This document shows, in pieces, positions 9,064-19,086 of a DNA stretch of 64,000 bases (the stretch's first letter is position 1; each line of letters opens with the position of its first letter). A model generated the notes under the pieces. The model saw only the letters and a program-made list of their open reading frames with translations. It did not search any database and was not told the origin of the DNA. The stretch is from a bacterium (GTDB lineage: Bacteria > Auribacterota > Auribacteria > Auribacterales > Auribacteraceae): assembly GCA_024233545.1 (NCBI GenBank), contig JACKPL010000002.1, positions 1 to 64,000 on the forward strand, in the 5' to 3' direction. The position numbers and the translations under genes were made by a program.

Positions 9064-9348
9064 ATGGAATTCAACGAAATAAAATATGGAAATCATCCAG
9101 GGGCAGAAGATGAATATTATATGGATCTAAAATTTAAAGAGCTCATTGTGATATTTAATATGGCTATAACTTGTGAGAGTGGCGAAAAATTTGACAAAGA
9201 AGAATTAATTAAAAGCTTTGTTGGATATGTAAATCAAAGATTAGAAGAGATAATAAAAAAGTATAAATTTGTGATTTTTTTATTTTGCGTATTAATGCTT
9301 ACTTGTCTTCGAATTCATCTCAAAAATATTTTTATTGAATGTCTTTAG
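9064..9348 (+). CDS. small unknown protein behind a hairpin leader
   Basis: Up to 94 residues from ATG 9064, with an ideal GGAGGAATAAA upstream. The first 65 residues are acidic and helical (FDKEELIKSFVGYVNQRLEE); the last 25 form a hydrophobic stretch (FVIFLFCVLMLTCLRI) that could be a membrane anchor or a frameshift artefact. No family recognised. Its leader matches that of the next, broken, reading frame. Confidence 0.45.
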   Translation: MEFNEIKYGNHPGAEDEYYMDLKFKELIVIFNMAITCESGEKFDKEELIKSFVGYVNQRLEEIIKKYKFVIFLFCVLMLTCLRIHLKNIFIECL

Positions 9349-9373
9349 TGCTACTTCTTCTCAATTTCCCCGC

Positions 9374-9403
9374 TGGTGTCTCTCCAGAGTGAGAGAGACA
9401 CCA
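9374..9403 (+). promoter_or_regulatory. palindromic 5' leader hairpin, copy 2
   Basis: TGGTGTCTCTC (9374-9384), loop CAGAGTGA, GAGAGACACCA (9393-9403), followed by CGGAGGAATAAAA. The core CTCTCCAGAGTGAGAG is the same as in copy 1, while the outer arms differ but stay complementary. The frame after it starts ATG 9421 and stops after 17 codons; other frames to 9600 give plausible but broken peptide, so no intact gene follows. Confidence 0.6.
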
Positions 9404-9561
9404 TCTCGGAGGAATAAAAATGATATATCAAACAGAAAGCAGAAAAATTTCATCCGATTATTCGCATTGGTGAATGTGGATGACATCCAGAATGCAATGG
9501 GCGAACCAGAAGTCATAGAAGACCACACGCACCTAAAAATTAAAAGTCATTACGTATCAGG

Positions 9562-9576
9562 AAGCCTTCGGGCTTT
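9562..9576 (+). terminator. short UUCG hairpin, possible terminator
   Basis: AAGCC-TTCG-GGCTT followed by TAATTATTTT. The stem is only 5 bp and the T tract is broken, so this is a weak terminator at best; it ends the broken frame after the second hairpin leader. Confidence 0.4.
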
Positions 9577-9583
9577 AATTATT

Positions 9584-9903
9584 TTAAAACGATTTCTGAA
9601 TGCCTAAAGCTTTATATATGCGTTTGCTCGTCGCAAACCCATATATAAATCTTCCTTCAGGTCGGCACTCCCTATCCATAATAGTCGCTCCCTTCGGTCG
9701 CTCCGACGCATCCATGAAAAATATTTTTCGACCTGGGAACGTGTATTTGCTACACGGGTCCCTCCTTCGGTATCCCATCCGCAGCCTGTTACCTAACATG
9801 TTAACCTTAGTAACCAGAATAATATTCACAAGTGATTTATTTCAAGTATGATATAAAATTGATAGTGTACCTAATATATTTGGAAAAGCAGGTAAGAAAA
9901 ACT
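9584..9903. other. structured non-coding stretch
   Basis: No believable gene. It holds an imperfect 17-bp inverted repeat at 9611-9649 with a 5-base loop and one mismatch (arms around CGTTTGC / GCAAACC), and TCGCTCCCTTCGGTCGCTC at 9685-9703. The reverse complement of the latter recurs with one mismatch at 28737-28755. GAAAAATATTTTTC is a further short palindrome. Open frames across it on both strands look like translations of repeated DNA. Confidence 0.4.
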
Positions 9904-11123
9904 TCAATTCTTAGTAAGCCCGTTCAGCAGATTTTCCATTATCTCTCTTGTAAATTTGTCCAACTTTTTTTCTTTGGGAGTCAGCAGATTCTTAAGCTCA
10001 TTTATCGCATCCGGCATTCTGCCTAATTTCTTTGCAGAGAATATAAAGACTGTACCTGCTTCCAAAACATCACGATTGGTAATCTCACAACCATATCCCA
10101 TAAGCAAAGCTCGATTGCCCGTAGAAACAGCCATTGCAAATTCAGTCTCTGTCTCAATAGTATCTTTGCCTGCCCGGATCAATGTTTTACATCTACATAA
10201 CCTGATTTGAGACATTCCAAAGCTATATCAAGAAACCCTGCCTGTCGTGCTGATGAAAACCATGCCGCCTTATTGTCTGACTGATTGATAAGATCAAGAA
10301 GGATTTTCTTCTCCGGATATTCAGGATATTTTTTTACAATGGACTTGAACTGGGCAAGGTATGTTCTGCCGTCTCTTATATTCAAACCATATCGCCTGTA
10401 TGCTTCTTCCTTTAATCCTGATTGGATAAGCAGTGATTCACAAAATAGCATGATTTTCGATTCATAATGGTCTTCGTCTCTGATAGAATCCGCATAAGAA
10501 AGAGCATCTGCAATTCTGCCTTGCCGTCTTAATGCTTCAGCCTGAAATTTATCATACGGCCAGAATTTGTGGGTGTGCAAAGCCAGAAGATTCTCAAGCT
10601 CATCATACCTTCCTGATTCAAGCAGGCATGACAGGCAAATATCAGTACAAGTATGAAATTCAAATTCTTTTTTCCCAGTCCAGATCGCTTTTACTTCCGG
10701 CAGTATTCTATCCGCCCATTCGTTCATCAGGTCAGGGAAAACACAGATTTTCCCCCACGATTCTTCCACAGGTGATAAAAACTGAATACCTTCATTAAGG
10801 ATAGCGTTATGGATTCGTTCCAGCCACTCTTTGCGCAATCCTTTTTCAGCAGGTGCATTGATGAGAAATGGAATAATTTCGTTTAAGGTATGGTTTACAG
10901 CATTTCCCAATGCCCCGGATGAACTGTCAATATGCTCAAGAGCAGAAGATATCCGTTCCATCAGGATAATACAGCCTTCAACTGCCAGCAAAGGATCGGT
11001 TTTATTTACCTTCTTGATTTCCGATACAGCTTCATTAAGGCGTTTTGTCGCTAAGGCTGTCCCTTTCCAGCCGAAAGCGCCTTTGCGGAAATATTTTTTG
11101 AAGTTCCATTCATGTTTTTTCAT
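9904..11123 (-). pseudogene. helical-repeat (TPR-like) protein, one frameshift
   Basis: Two minus-strand pieces, 10179-11123 and 9904-10215, join into about 405 residues if one base is added in the T4 run at 10185-10188, giving GYVDVKTLIRAGKDTIETE. The sequence is almost wholly helical with solenoid-like pairs (ESGRYDELENLLALH, RRQGRIADALSYADSI). I do not know the family; the regular helix pairs suggest a scaffold or protein-binding role. It is divergent from the AAA ATPase at 11233. Confidence 0.6.
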
Positions 11124-11153
11124 AATTTGAAATAATAACTTTAATTTTCATCC

Positions 11154-11181
11154 TTGACAACCCGCAATTTTGGAGTAAAAT
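11154..11181 (+). promoter_or_regulatory. likely sigma-70 promoter of the AAA ATPase gene
   Basis: TTGACA at 11154-11159 and TAAAAT at 11176-11181 with a 16-bp spacer, about 50 bases before the chosen start of the next gene. The -35 is a perfect match; the spacer is one base short of ideal. Confidence 0.5.
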
Positions 11182-11232
11182 TATCATCGTAATAGGTAAA
11201 ATTTATAAATTATGACCAATAAAGGCTGTTTT

Positions 11233-12549
11233 ATGAACAAAAATGAGATATTGGCAGTATTAAACGACTGGAATATATGGAAAACTGAGCAGTCAACAGG
11301 CATTGCAAGAGAGCGATACCTTGATCGGCTGGAAGCATTTTTTGGCTCTAATCAGGTAATAACAATAACCGGCCCGAGAAGAGCCGGAAAGTCGTATATT
11401 ATGAGGCAGATGGCAAAAAGGCTTACAGAAAAAGGAATAAAGAAAGAAAACCTTCTGTTCGTAAATTTTGAAGATCCGAGATTCACTTCTCTTGACACAA
11501 AGCTTATGGATCAGGTTTTTGATGTTTACCGTGAATTCCTTTTCCCGACAGAAACTCCGTATATATTTCTTGATGAAGTGCAGGAGGTAGAAGGCTGGGA
11601 AAAATGGGTTCGCATGATGCATGAACTGAAAAAAGCAAAGATAGTCGTATCAGGCTCAAATGCAAAGCTTTTAAGCAAAGAGCTTGGAACTCTTCTTACA
11701 GGCAGGCATATTGACCTTACGGTTTTTCCGCTATCATTTCCTGAATTCCTTGCTTTCAATAAAACAGAATTTAAAAGTCCCCTTGATATAGCAGGAAAAG
11801 AAGCAGAGATTCGGGGATTACTTCGCAAATACATGGAATTCGGATCATTCCCTGAAGTTACTTTATCTGATCAGAAGAGAGAGATTATTCTCAAATACTT
11901 TGATGATCTTCTGACAAAAGATTTATTCAGGAGGTTCAAGGTTCGAAAACCGCAGGTTATGAAATCACTCATAAAATATTACCTGAGCAATGCAGGCAAC
12001 TTGACAACCTTTTCTTCGATAGAAAAATTCCTTCATGCTTCTGCTGATACGATAGAAAAATTTGCAGGCTACTTTGAAGATGTTTACCTCATATTTTTCC
12101 TCAAGCGGTTTTCATTCAAGGTAAAAGAGCAGGAGAAAAGCCCGCGAAAGGTTTATTCGATAGATACTGGCCTTAGCAATGCTGTAGGCTTTCGGTTCAG
12201 CGAGAACATAGGAAGGCTTGCAGAAAATATAGTTTTTCTTGAGCTTAAAAGAAGGCAGATTCAGAATCCTGCTATAGAGCTTTTTTACTGGAAGGATGTG
12301 CATCATAGAGAAGTTGACTTTCTCATAAAAGAAAATACTAAGGTGACTGAGTTGATTCAGGTTTGTTGGGATGTATCAGATGAGCGGACAAAACAACGGG
12401 AATTAAGAAGCCTTTTCAAGGCAATGGAAGAACTTGATAAAAAAGAAGCTCTTGTCATAACCGATGAGTTTGAGGAAAGAGAAGAGCATAAAGAGAAAAC
12501 AATACGGTTTATTCCGTTATGGAAGTGGCTTTTGAATATAAATTTATAG
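11233..12549 (+). CDS. AAA ATPase of the DUF4143 type
   Basis: About 438 residues, intact. Walker A is GPRRAGKSY near residue 47, and Walker B is IFLDEVQ (YIFLDEVQEVEGWEKWVRM), followed by VSGSNAKLL and LTGRHIDLTVFPLSFPEFL, the standard signature of the ATP-binding AAA_14/DUF4143 family. The C-terminal third (VYSIDTGL...AENIVFLELKRR...FYWKDVHHREVDFLI) is the DUF4143 restriction-endonuclease-like fold with an E-VDF-K type core. Members are common in archaea and bacteria; their role is unclear. ATG 11233 is preferred over 11212 because AAAGG precedes it at a suitable spacing. Confidence 0.85.
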   Translation: MNKNEILAVLNDWNIWKTEQSTGIARERYLDRLEAFFGSNQVITITGPRRAGKSYIMRQMAKRLTEKGIKKENLLFVNFEDPRFTSLDTKLMDQVFDVYREFLFPTETPYIFLDEVQEVEGWEKWVRMMHELKKAKIVVSGSNAKLLSKELGTLLTGRHIDLTVFPLSFPEFLAFNKTEFKSPLDIAGKEAEIRGLLRKYMEFGSFPEVTLSDQKREIILKYFDDLLTKDLFRRFKVRKPQVMKSLIKYYLSNAGNLTTFSSIEKFLHASADTIEKFAGYFEDVYLIFFLKRFSFKVKEQEKSPRKVYSIDTGLSNAVGFRFSENIGRLAENIVFLELKRRQIQNPAIELFYWKDVHHREVDFLIKENTKVTELIQVCWDVSDERTKQRELRSLFKAMEELDKKEALVITDEFEEREEHKEKTIRFIPLWKWLLNINL

Positions 12550-12678
12550 AAATTATTGTATTATTTTTTTCAACAATTCCAGATATGGCAAAGATGGGAG
12601 AAGATAACGCCGTGATAGATTCATTATCTTTAAAATCCAATATATCGAGGAGTCTTAAATATAGAAAAGGCAGTTTAA

Positions 12679-13600
12679 TTACTGAGGTATTTTAAAACGG
12701 TGTATTAAATTGTGTCGGTGTGTTTCTGGATCAAACTCTCTTTGTATATCATCTCTATCGTCTCTACCTAGGCGAGACCATGTTGTTATATCTGAAAGAT
12801 TTGTTGTTGTATCAAACCCATTTCCTAATTTAATGCCAATCAGATCACTGATAACATGACGATCATGGAAATCATCCCAAATGAATATCTCAGCTTCTAT
12901 TCCTATAGTTTTAAAATTATCTGACCACGAATCAGTAAATTTTTTTTGCCACTCAGATGATTTAAGAATTTCTCTATCTCGTCCAGAACCAATATAGCAT
13001 ACACGATGAACTTCAATAAGCGGAAGAGGATTGCGTCTTGCTACTTCTTGAAATAATGAGAGAAAATCCTGATATCGAGTTTTTGTCGGATCCAAGTTCC
13101 TATCAATAAACATGATAGAATTTGCACATCGTAGAATAATATCTAAATTCTTTTTATATTCAGTTATTGACCGGCTCAAACGAACTGATGGGCTACGCCC
13201 TGCCCACCAAGGGACTGAAGATAACCTATCAATACGGGCTACTAAAGAGATATCTTGAAACTGGTCTGCAACATTATTGGTTGTAATAATTCCATTTAAA
13301 GACAGCTGATTATTCGATTCCAATGCTTCTGCACACCATTCAGCATCAGTTATTGGTGCCGTAGTTAAAACGGCTCGAAAGCTATAAAGTCGTTTTTGCA
13401 CAATCAATTTTTTGAGAAGTTCTTTACCACGCTTATGCCAACCACGTTCATTCTTACTAAATACATTCTGCCATTCGCCATTATATAAGTTTCTGACTAA
13501 ACCTTCGGTCATTAGAACTTCTTTAGATATTGTAGACGAGTATCAGCAACTTCATCAGAGGAATAAAAGCTGAATCAAAAATATCAGGGATAAGTGGCAT
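12679..13600 (-). pseudogene. unknown last gene of the R-M/TIR/AAA operon, frameshifted at its 5' end
   Basis: The intact stretch 12679-13512 encodes 277 residues ending WDDFHDRHVISDLIGIKLGN and then NGFDTTTN...QREFDPETHRHNL. Upstream, in shifted frames, MPLIPDIFDSAFIP and SDEVADTRLQYLKK extend it to an ATG at 13600, so the gene probably starts there and has lost its frame twice. The FHDRHVIS...G...GFD segment recalls the C-terminal half-motif of phospholipase-D-like proteins, but no full HKD motif is seen, so I do not claim it. The gene follows the DUF3696-type ATPase by 19 bases. Confidence 0.55.
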
Positions 13601-13619
13601 TATTCAGCAAGTAGAGTCA

Positions 13620-15561
13620 TTAGAATACTTCCAAACCTTCTTCAAAAAACCTCAGGCCAAGCTTTTTTAAGCTTAATTCGCCACGTTCATTTAATGGCAT
13701 TTCTCGAACAAACATATTGTCATCAACAATCTCTACAAACATAACTGCTACGTCTTGTTTTTCAACTGGTTGGATATCAGCCGGTAATTTTTGTCAGCTG
13801 ATTGTCTCATGCGCTTCATGATTCTAAACAGTAAATGTTCATAATGTGTTTCAATTAAAAAATATTCGTTTTCACTTTTTTCACGAATAAATAAATCTCC
13901 TAACCGCATTGAACTGTGAAACGAATATGTAATTCAGGTTGTTCAATTGCAAAAATGCTTGTTGCTTTTCTGATGGTAAAAGGGCATATTGTTCAACTAA
14001 CAACACAGGAATAACTCTGATATACCTACATGACATCAAGCCAAAGCGACTTCAACTCATTCTTTGAATCAAATAAAGAAAGTTTTATCTTTCTTGTAAC
14101 GAATCAATATATTCTTAAAATATATGACGAAATTTGCCATTCTTCAAATCATCAAATTCGTTCAAAAAGTAATAGCACTATTTGATTCTAATTCAAGAAC
14201 TTCATCTCGTATAACTTTATAATCGGATTAAGCGTATTATCTATGTACTCATTAGCTTTTTTCAAATGTTGCTTTTGAGTCATATCAATGAATCCTACGC
14301 CCAAGTCCGTTAGACTATCTCGATTCTTCGCGCTTTGCAATAAGCGCATAATTTCTTGAGGGATCTCTGAATTGGCCAAGATAGAACATATCCGACAACC
14401 ATCATCTCAAGAGTATTAATTGGACCGATACATAAACGATAAAGCATTTGATTAAGAAAATGAGCATCAATTATGGAAGATGTGAAATTCCTCTTAGAAT
14501 CTTTATAAGACGTTCGTCTCATGCTCGAAAGCGGCTCATCCAGTACTAAAGGCGTTCAATCCGGTAAACAACCATTTACTGATGTATAATTGAAAATTCG
14601 TCTACAGACATTAATTTAACATTATTCTTTTGATTTCATTTCATCCGATGTGAATTGAGTATTATTCAAAAAACTCTATAAACTCCTAAACTTTTGTTGC
14701 TGGATAGAATACTGATTTCGACAACATTCTTATTCCCAATCAGTGGTACCTGAAAACTATTTTCCACAAAATCTTTTCTTCTGTTAGGAAACTATCTTTA
14801 TTTTGAAAACTCTTTGACGTTCATCTGAATGATGATATTTCAGTTGCTGGAGTAATGATTTATGTGTATTCTGTGGTCAAGTTACAAATCTTTCAGAATT
14901 GAAAATACATCTTACAGAGCTGATTGAGTATCTCTGCCATATCTTCCTTATAAATGTTTCCGGTCCATTTCACCCAGATTCTTCACCTGGCAGCAAGAAC
15001 TGGATGAATTTCTGTTTAAAATAGTGACAGTTTGAACAGTTCGTTTCCTTTTCAAGTTGATTCCTTGAGCCCCAAGAGCCTACTGGGCAAACCAGATACC
15101 ATCAAGCCAATTGTTCCCAATTCAAAACCTGTGGTATATCAAAAACTGCTTCTTAATCTGTCCCTATTGATAATTGTATCCAACCGGATTCTATGGGATC
15201 TCCTACATCTGAGATCGATTTGTTGTTTAATGTTTTTCCTCTCTTTCAAAAAGATGTTCATCAATGGAAAACTTCATTCCATTTAACAGAGCTAAAATTT
15301 AAATCCGAAACGCATTTATGACACAGGTCGGTTTCATGCAACAAGATTACGAAAAACTGCCAAGATATTATTGCATCGCCGCCGATTGACTTTATCAATA
15401 TCAACGTTAGTGTACGGCTTAACATTTCCGTGAGCAAAGCATTTGCAAAATAGTACTTTCCCTGAACTGTTGTTTACCAAAAATAATGTAATTGGTCGTA
15501 ACGGTATTGTAATAGGATTGCTGATGCCTTTAAAGTTTTCAATGGTTATTTTTGTAATCAT
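13620..15561 (-). pseudogene. AAA/ABC-type ATPase with DUF3696-like C-terminus, heavily frameshifted
   Basis: The N-terminus at 15561 reads MITKITIENFKGISNPITIP and then PLRPITLFLVNNSSGK, the start of an SMC/OLD-like ATPase with Walker A. Near 13,830-13,920 (minus) one frame gives MRLGDLFIREKSENEYFLIE then THYEHLLFRIMKRMR, matching the D-loop/His-switch end of such ATPases. The C-terminus in another frame reads EMPLNERGELSLKKLGLRFF then EEGLEVF, typical of DUF3696. These pieces lie in order across 1.94 kb, but the frame changes many times. The start overlaps the TIR gene stop (ATGA). Such ATPases drive several phage-defence systems. Confidence 0.75.
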
Positions 15562-16296
15562 ATTGTTATCCCCAGAGGAAGGTCATCAATAATTTCTTGT
15601 GCAATTTCATCAACAGTGTGCATTGCTGTATTTCTAGCCAATTTACCGGAGTGAAGGAATGTATTCAATTACTCTGATTTTGAGATTTTATGCCAAATTG
15701 AATATAATCGTTCACCAGTTAGTCGAGCGCAATTCCGTCGTAAGTCAATTTCAACCTTGAAGAAAGATTGAGGATAAAAAACAATTCCAAACTTGTTGTT
15801 CAGTGACCTTGTCGATTTACGACGAAGCTGTCCCCAATTTAAGCTCAAATTATCGCACATACTTTAAGCTCCACCAGATAAATAAAGCAAGTGGCCTGGA
15901 CGATTCATCTTATCTCTGGCATGAGAACAAAAGTCAAATTTCTGTGTACTTCGGGTTCCATAGGTCAAAGGTGATGTATCTCTGTTGAACTAAGGACGAG
16001 CTGGATACATGGAGCTTCGAATGGGCCTCAAATGCTTTTGGAAGAACTCTAACTGATGTTCGTGCAGATCCTTGAAGTCCTTGAAAGTCAACGATCATAC
16101 CAGTGTCCAGAATGAGGTACCTGAAGATGAACTGGAGATTTTGAAATAAACCACCAATATACCTAGGTGTTCCTTCAGCCTTATAACTTGAATAGTTCGA
16201 ACTATCCAATAGACGTACATAACTGCATTACCTTGTATATTAATTCGACAATTTCACCGCTATTAAGATGCCCTAAATCGTATATTGAAATTTCAT
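15558..16296 (-). pseudogene. DUF1883-TIR domain protein, heavily frameshifted
   Basis: Reading across frames from ATG 16296 (AGGGA upstream): MKFQ, YDLGHLNSGEIVE, LLDSSNYSSYKAEGTPRYIG, VPHSGHWYD, GLQGSARTSVRVLP. This is the DUF1883 domain in order. After a linker come FDFCSHARDK (TIR strand A and box 1), SLNWGQLRRKSTRSLNNKFG, IVFYPQSFFK, IWHKISKSE and ARNTAMHTVDEIAQEIIDDL. These follow the TIR fold to its end, where the stop overlaps the ATPase start. TIR proteins of this kind are NAD-cleaving defence effectors. The position expected to hold the catalytic Glu reads CDNLSL here, but frames are unreliable in this stretch. At least five indels are needed. Confidence 0.75.
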
Positions 16297-16306
16297 TATA
16301 AATTCC

Positions 16307-17357
16307 CTAAAAGAATGGTCGGATAAGGGAATTAAACAAATTATGCCACTTGACTTTCATCCAAAATTCTTTCTGTAGTTCAAGCTTTTACAATGGAAGA
16401 ATATTGTTTTTGGAGTGATTCTGAGGGAATAGGAATGTACATTCTTTCAAAAATCCCCATTGTCAGATATTTCGTATTTGTTCCTTTTGAATTTCTTTGA
16501 AGCTCTTTTAATTTAAATTCAATAAGCGTTTTATAATACTCATAGCTATGAGTTGGATTTTTAATCGTTATTACATAAGTTCTTTGATAAGCATTAAATT
16601 TTCCTTTGTAATGTTTAATTGAATAAACACCTGCTGCATTATTTCCGGCTAATAATAATGCTTCACAATCAAATTCATAGGAATTAATTTTGAATGTCTC
16701 TTGCGAGCAGGTAAAGAACGGATACTTGCCATTAATTTCTGCGGCGTTAGAGTCTAATTTTCCGGTAGTGAAGCTTAAAACATCAAGTAATGGTTGCTTC
16801 TCCCAACGTTTAGGGTTCTTAACCGGATCGCCGAACATATCGAGGAAAGTGGATTTGAGGAATTCATCGGCAAGACGGAGTGACTCTGCGCGTTTTTTGC
16901 GTATTTCATCAGCCTTATCCAGAATGGCCGCAATCCGTTTCTGTTCAGCTAAACTCTTTTCTTGATTATCTGGATAAGGAATCGGAATTTTTATACTATT
17001 AATGTACTGTTTTGAAATGTGTTTAAGACCTGCACCCTTAAAACCGTTTTCTAAAATATGAATATGACCTGACAAATAATAAAAAACAAATTTTGCAAGT
17101 ACTTTTTCAGATTTAATAGGCTGTGCTACTAAACAATCCGTGGAACAGGAAAATTTTCTATTTTGAAAGTGTATACTAGCGTTTCCACCTGTTCCAAAAA
17201 TTAAACTATCCCCTTCAAACAAATAATCAGAATAAAATTTTGTAAGAGAATTACTGGACGTGTAAAAAGGATATTTTCCTTCACTAGCTCCATCCCCAGC
17301 TTTTGTTTGTGATTTGGGCAAAAATTTAAAAAGTTGTTCAAATTTCGTATGTTTCAC
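16307..17357 (-). pseudogene. hsdS: type I restriction-modification specificity subunit HsdS, frameshifted near its end
   Basis: The first 325 residues (16380-17357) hold two target-recognition-domain halves (KYPFYTSSNSLTKFYSDYLF and KYPFFTCSQETFKINSYEFD) around a central conserved helix (EQKRIAAILDKADEIRKKRA then ESLRLADEFLKSTFLDMFGD). After IVKA a stop appears; in the neighbouring frame it continues KLELQKEF...HNLFNSLIRPFF to 16307, giving the expected C-terminal helix. HsdS sets DNA specificity of the methylase/nuclease complex. It starts 11 bases after hsdM and ends 11 bases before the TIR gene. The late shift would shorten the distal spacer helix. Confidence 0.85.
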
Positions 17358-17367
17358 TTTATAGTCC

Positions 17368-18990
17368 CTAAATATTTGAGTTAATCAGCAATTTATCAAG
17401 GTCATCGAGATCATTGAGAATGTCTTCTTCCAAATCACGGAGTTTTTTCAAGATTGTTTTCGGTGGATCATATTCGATCGTATCATGTTTTACTTCAGCA
17501 TAGCGGTTGAGTGAGAGGTCATATTTTTGTTCAAATATTTCGCGCTTTGAAACGTAAAATGCTTTTTCTGATCTATCCGCAAAAGAATCAAGTTTTTTAC
17601 ATTCTCTGACTTCTTTCCATTTTTTCCATTGTTCTTTGAGTTCAGGGAGGTCATTTTCTTTGACAGGATTGCGTTTGTCATCAAGACTGTAGCCATCAGA
17701 TTCAACTTTATAGAAAAATACATTATCAGTCAAACCACCTTTAGTGAATACTAAAACCGCTGTTGAAACACCAGCATATGGTTTGAATACTCCTGAAGGT
17801 AAAGATATAACCGCTTCAAGCTGATTTTTCTCAACAAGCATTTCTCTTACTGCTTGATGGGCAGTTGATGAACCAAATAATACACCATCAGGAACAATCA
17901 CAGCACATCGTCCACCGATTTTAAGAATTTTTTCCATCAAAATAATAAACAGTAGTTCGGTTTTCTTTGTCTTTGCAACGCTGGTAAGTCCTTTGTAAAC
18001 GTTATCGCCATCAATACTGCCTTTGAATGGTGGATTAGCCAGAACAACATCAAAGGTTTCTTCATAGTCTTTAGCGACATTAGCTTGTTCCGAGAGTGAA
18101 TCTTTATATTCAATACAAGGTTTTTCAATATTATGGAGAAGCATATTCATTGCGGCTATTCTTAACATTGTAGAATCAAAGTCGAACCCGTGGAACATCT
18201 GTTCGCTGATATGTTTCTGGTAAGGATGAAGTAAATCGCCAGGATAATGAAAAACATAATTTCCGTGAGCATCAAGAACAGGTTTTCCGTTATCATCTTT
18301 TTCCTGTTCTTCAAGTCCAGGACTTGTATATTTTTCCTTAAGGTAATCCATTACTTGAGTTAGAAATCCGCCAGTACCGCACGCCGGATCACATATTATT
18401 TCATCCGGTTTTGGATCAAGTATCTCTACCATAGCTCGAATGATATGACGTGGTGTTCGAAACTGTCCCGCAACCCCGGCAGTTGATAATTTACTGAGTA
18501 GATACTCGTACAGGTCGCCTTTTGTATCACCTTCAAGAATGGGAAGTTTATCTATTGTGGAAACAGCTACAGATGCAAGCGAAGCCTTTTGAATCATACA
18601 TTGAGCGTCTTTGAAAAACTTACCTAATGGTGTTCCATTGTGCAAACCTGAACGATAAAATTGAAACAGATTCATCCATTCTTGTGGTTCAGAACTTTTT
18701 GCAGAACCATTTAATAACCGTAAAAGTTCATCCGCACCAACCTGCGTCAAATGTGACCAGCGAAGATGCTGCTGGTTTTCAGAAAAAATACGTTTATGCT
18801 CAAAAGCTTCACCACTTCGACGCGATATAGCTTTAGCTTTTCGTTCATTACGGGATTCGACCAATTCGAGTAATCTGGCAAACATTAGATAAGATATTTG
18901 TTCAATCACGGTAAGAGGATTTGTTATCCCACCCGAATGAAATTCAAGCCAGAGTTTATCAAGGTCGCTTTTAAGCTTACCGGTTATCAT
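17368..18990 (-). CDS. hsdM: type I DNA methyltransferase HsdM
   Basis: About 540 intact residues. N-terminal HsdM_N helices (ITGKLKSDLDKLWLEFHSGG) are followed by the N6-adenine methylase core: SAM-binding DPACGTGGF near residue 200 and catalytic NPPF near residue 315. ATG 18990 gives the usual family start MITGKLK and has TGGAG upstream; longer starts up to 19065 are possible. It methylates adenine at the site read by HsdS and is needed for both modification and restriction. It is the only undamaged gene in the six-gene minus-strand run, so the host may retain a methylase without restriction. Confidence 0.9.
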   Translation of the reverse strand: MITGKLKSDLDKLWLEFHSGGITNPLTVIEQISYLMFARLLELVESRNERKAKAISRRSGEAFEHKRIFSENQQHLRWSHLTQVGADELLRLLNGSAKSSEPQEWMNLFQFYRSGLHNGTPLGKFFKDAQCMIQKASLASVAVSTIDKLPILEGDTKGDLYEYLLSKLSTAGVAGQFRTPRHIIRAMVEILDPKPDEIICDPACGTGGFLTQVMDYLKEKYTSPGLEEQEKDDNGKPVLDAHGNYVFHYPGDLLHPYQKHISEQMFHGFDFDSTMLRIAAMNMLLHNIEKPCIEYKDSLSEQANVAKDYEETFDVVLANPPFKGSIDGDNVYKGLTSVAKTKKTELLFIILMEKILKIGGRCAVIVPDGVLFGSSTAHQAVREMLVEKNQLEAVISLPSGVFKPYAGVSTAVLVFTKGGLTDNVFFYKVESDGYSLDDKRNPVKENDLPELKEQWKKWKEVRECKKLDSFADRSEKAFYVSKREIFEQKYDLSLNRYAEVKHDTIEYDPPKTILKKLRDLEEDILNDLDDLDKLLINSNI

Positions 18991-19086
18991 AAAAACTCCA
19001 TTTCCTTTCTTTGCGGTTTTATGCATATTGTCCATTTCTAAATTCTCCATATATGCACTAACCACGTAATTTTATTTTTTCATAGC

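Noticed and set aside
9584..9829. 81-residue minus-strand reading frame containing SERPKGAT
   Set aside because: It translates a repeat-like, hairpin-rich stretch and has no ribosome site.
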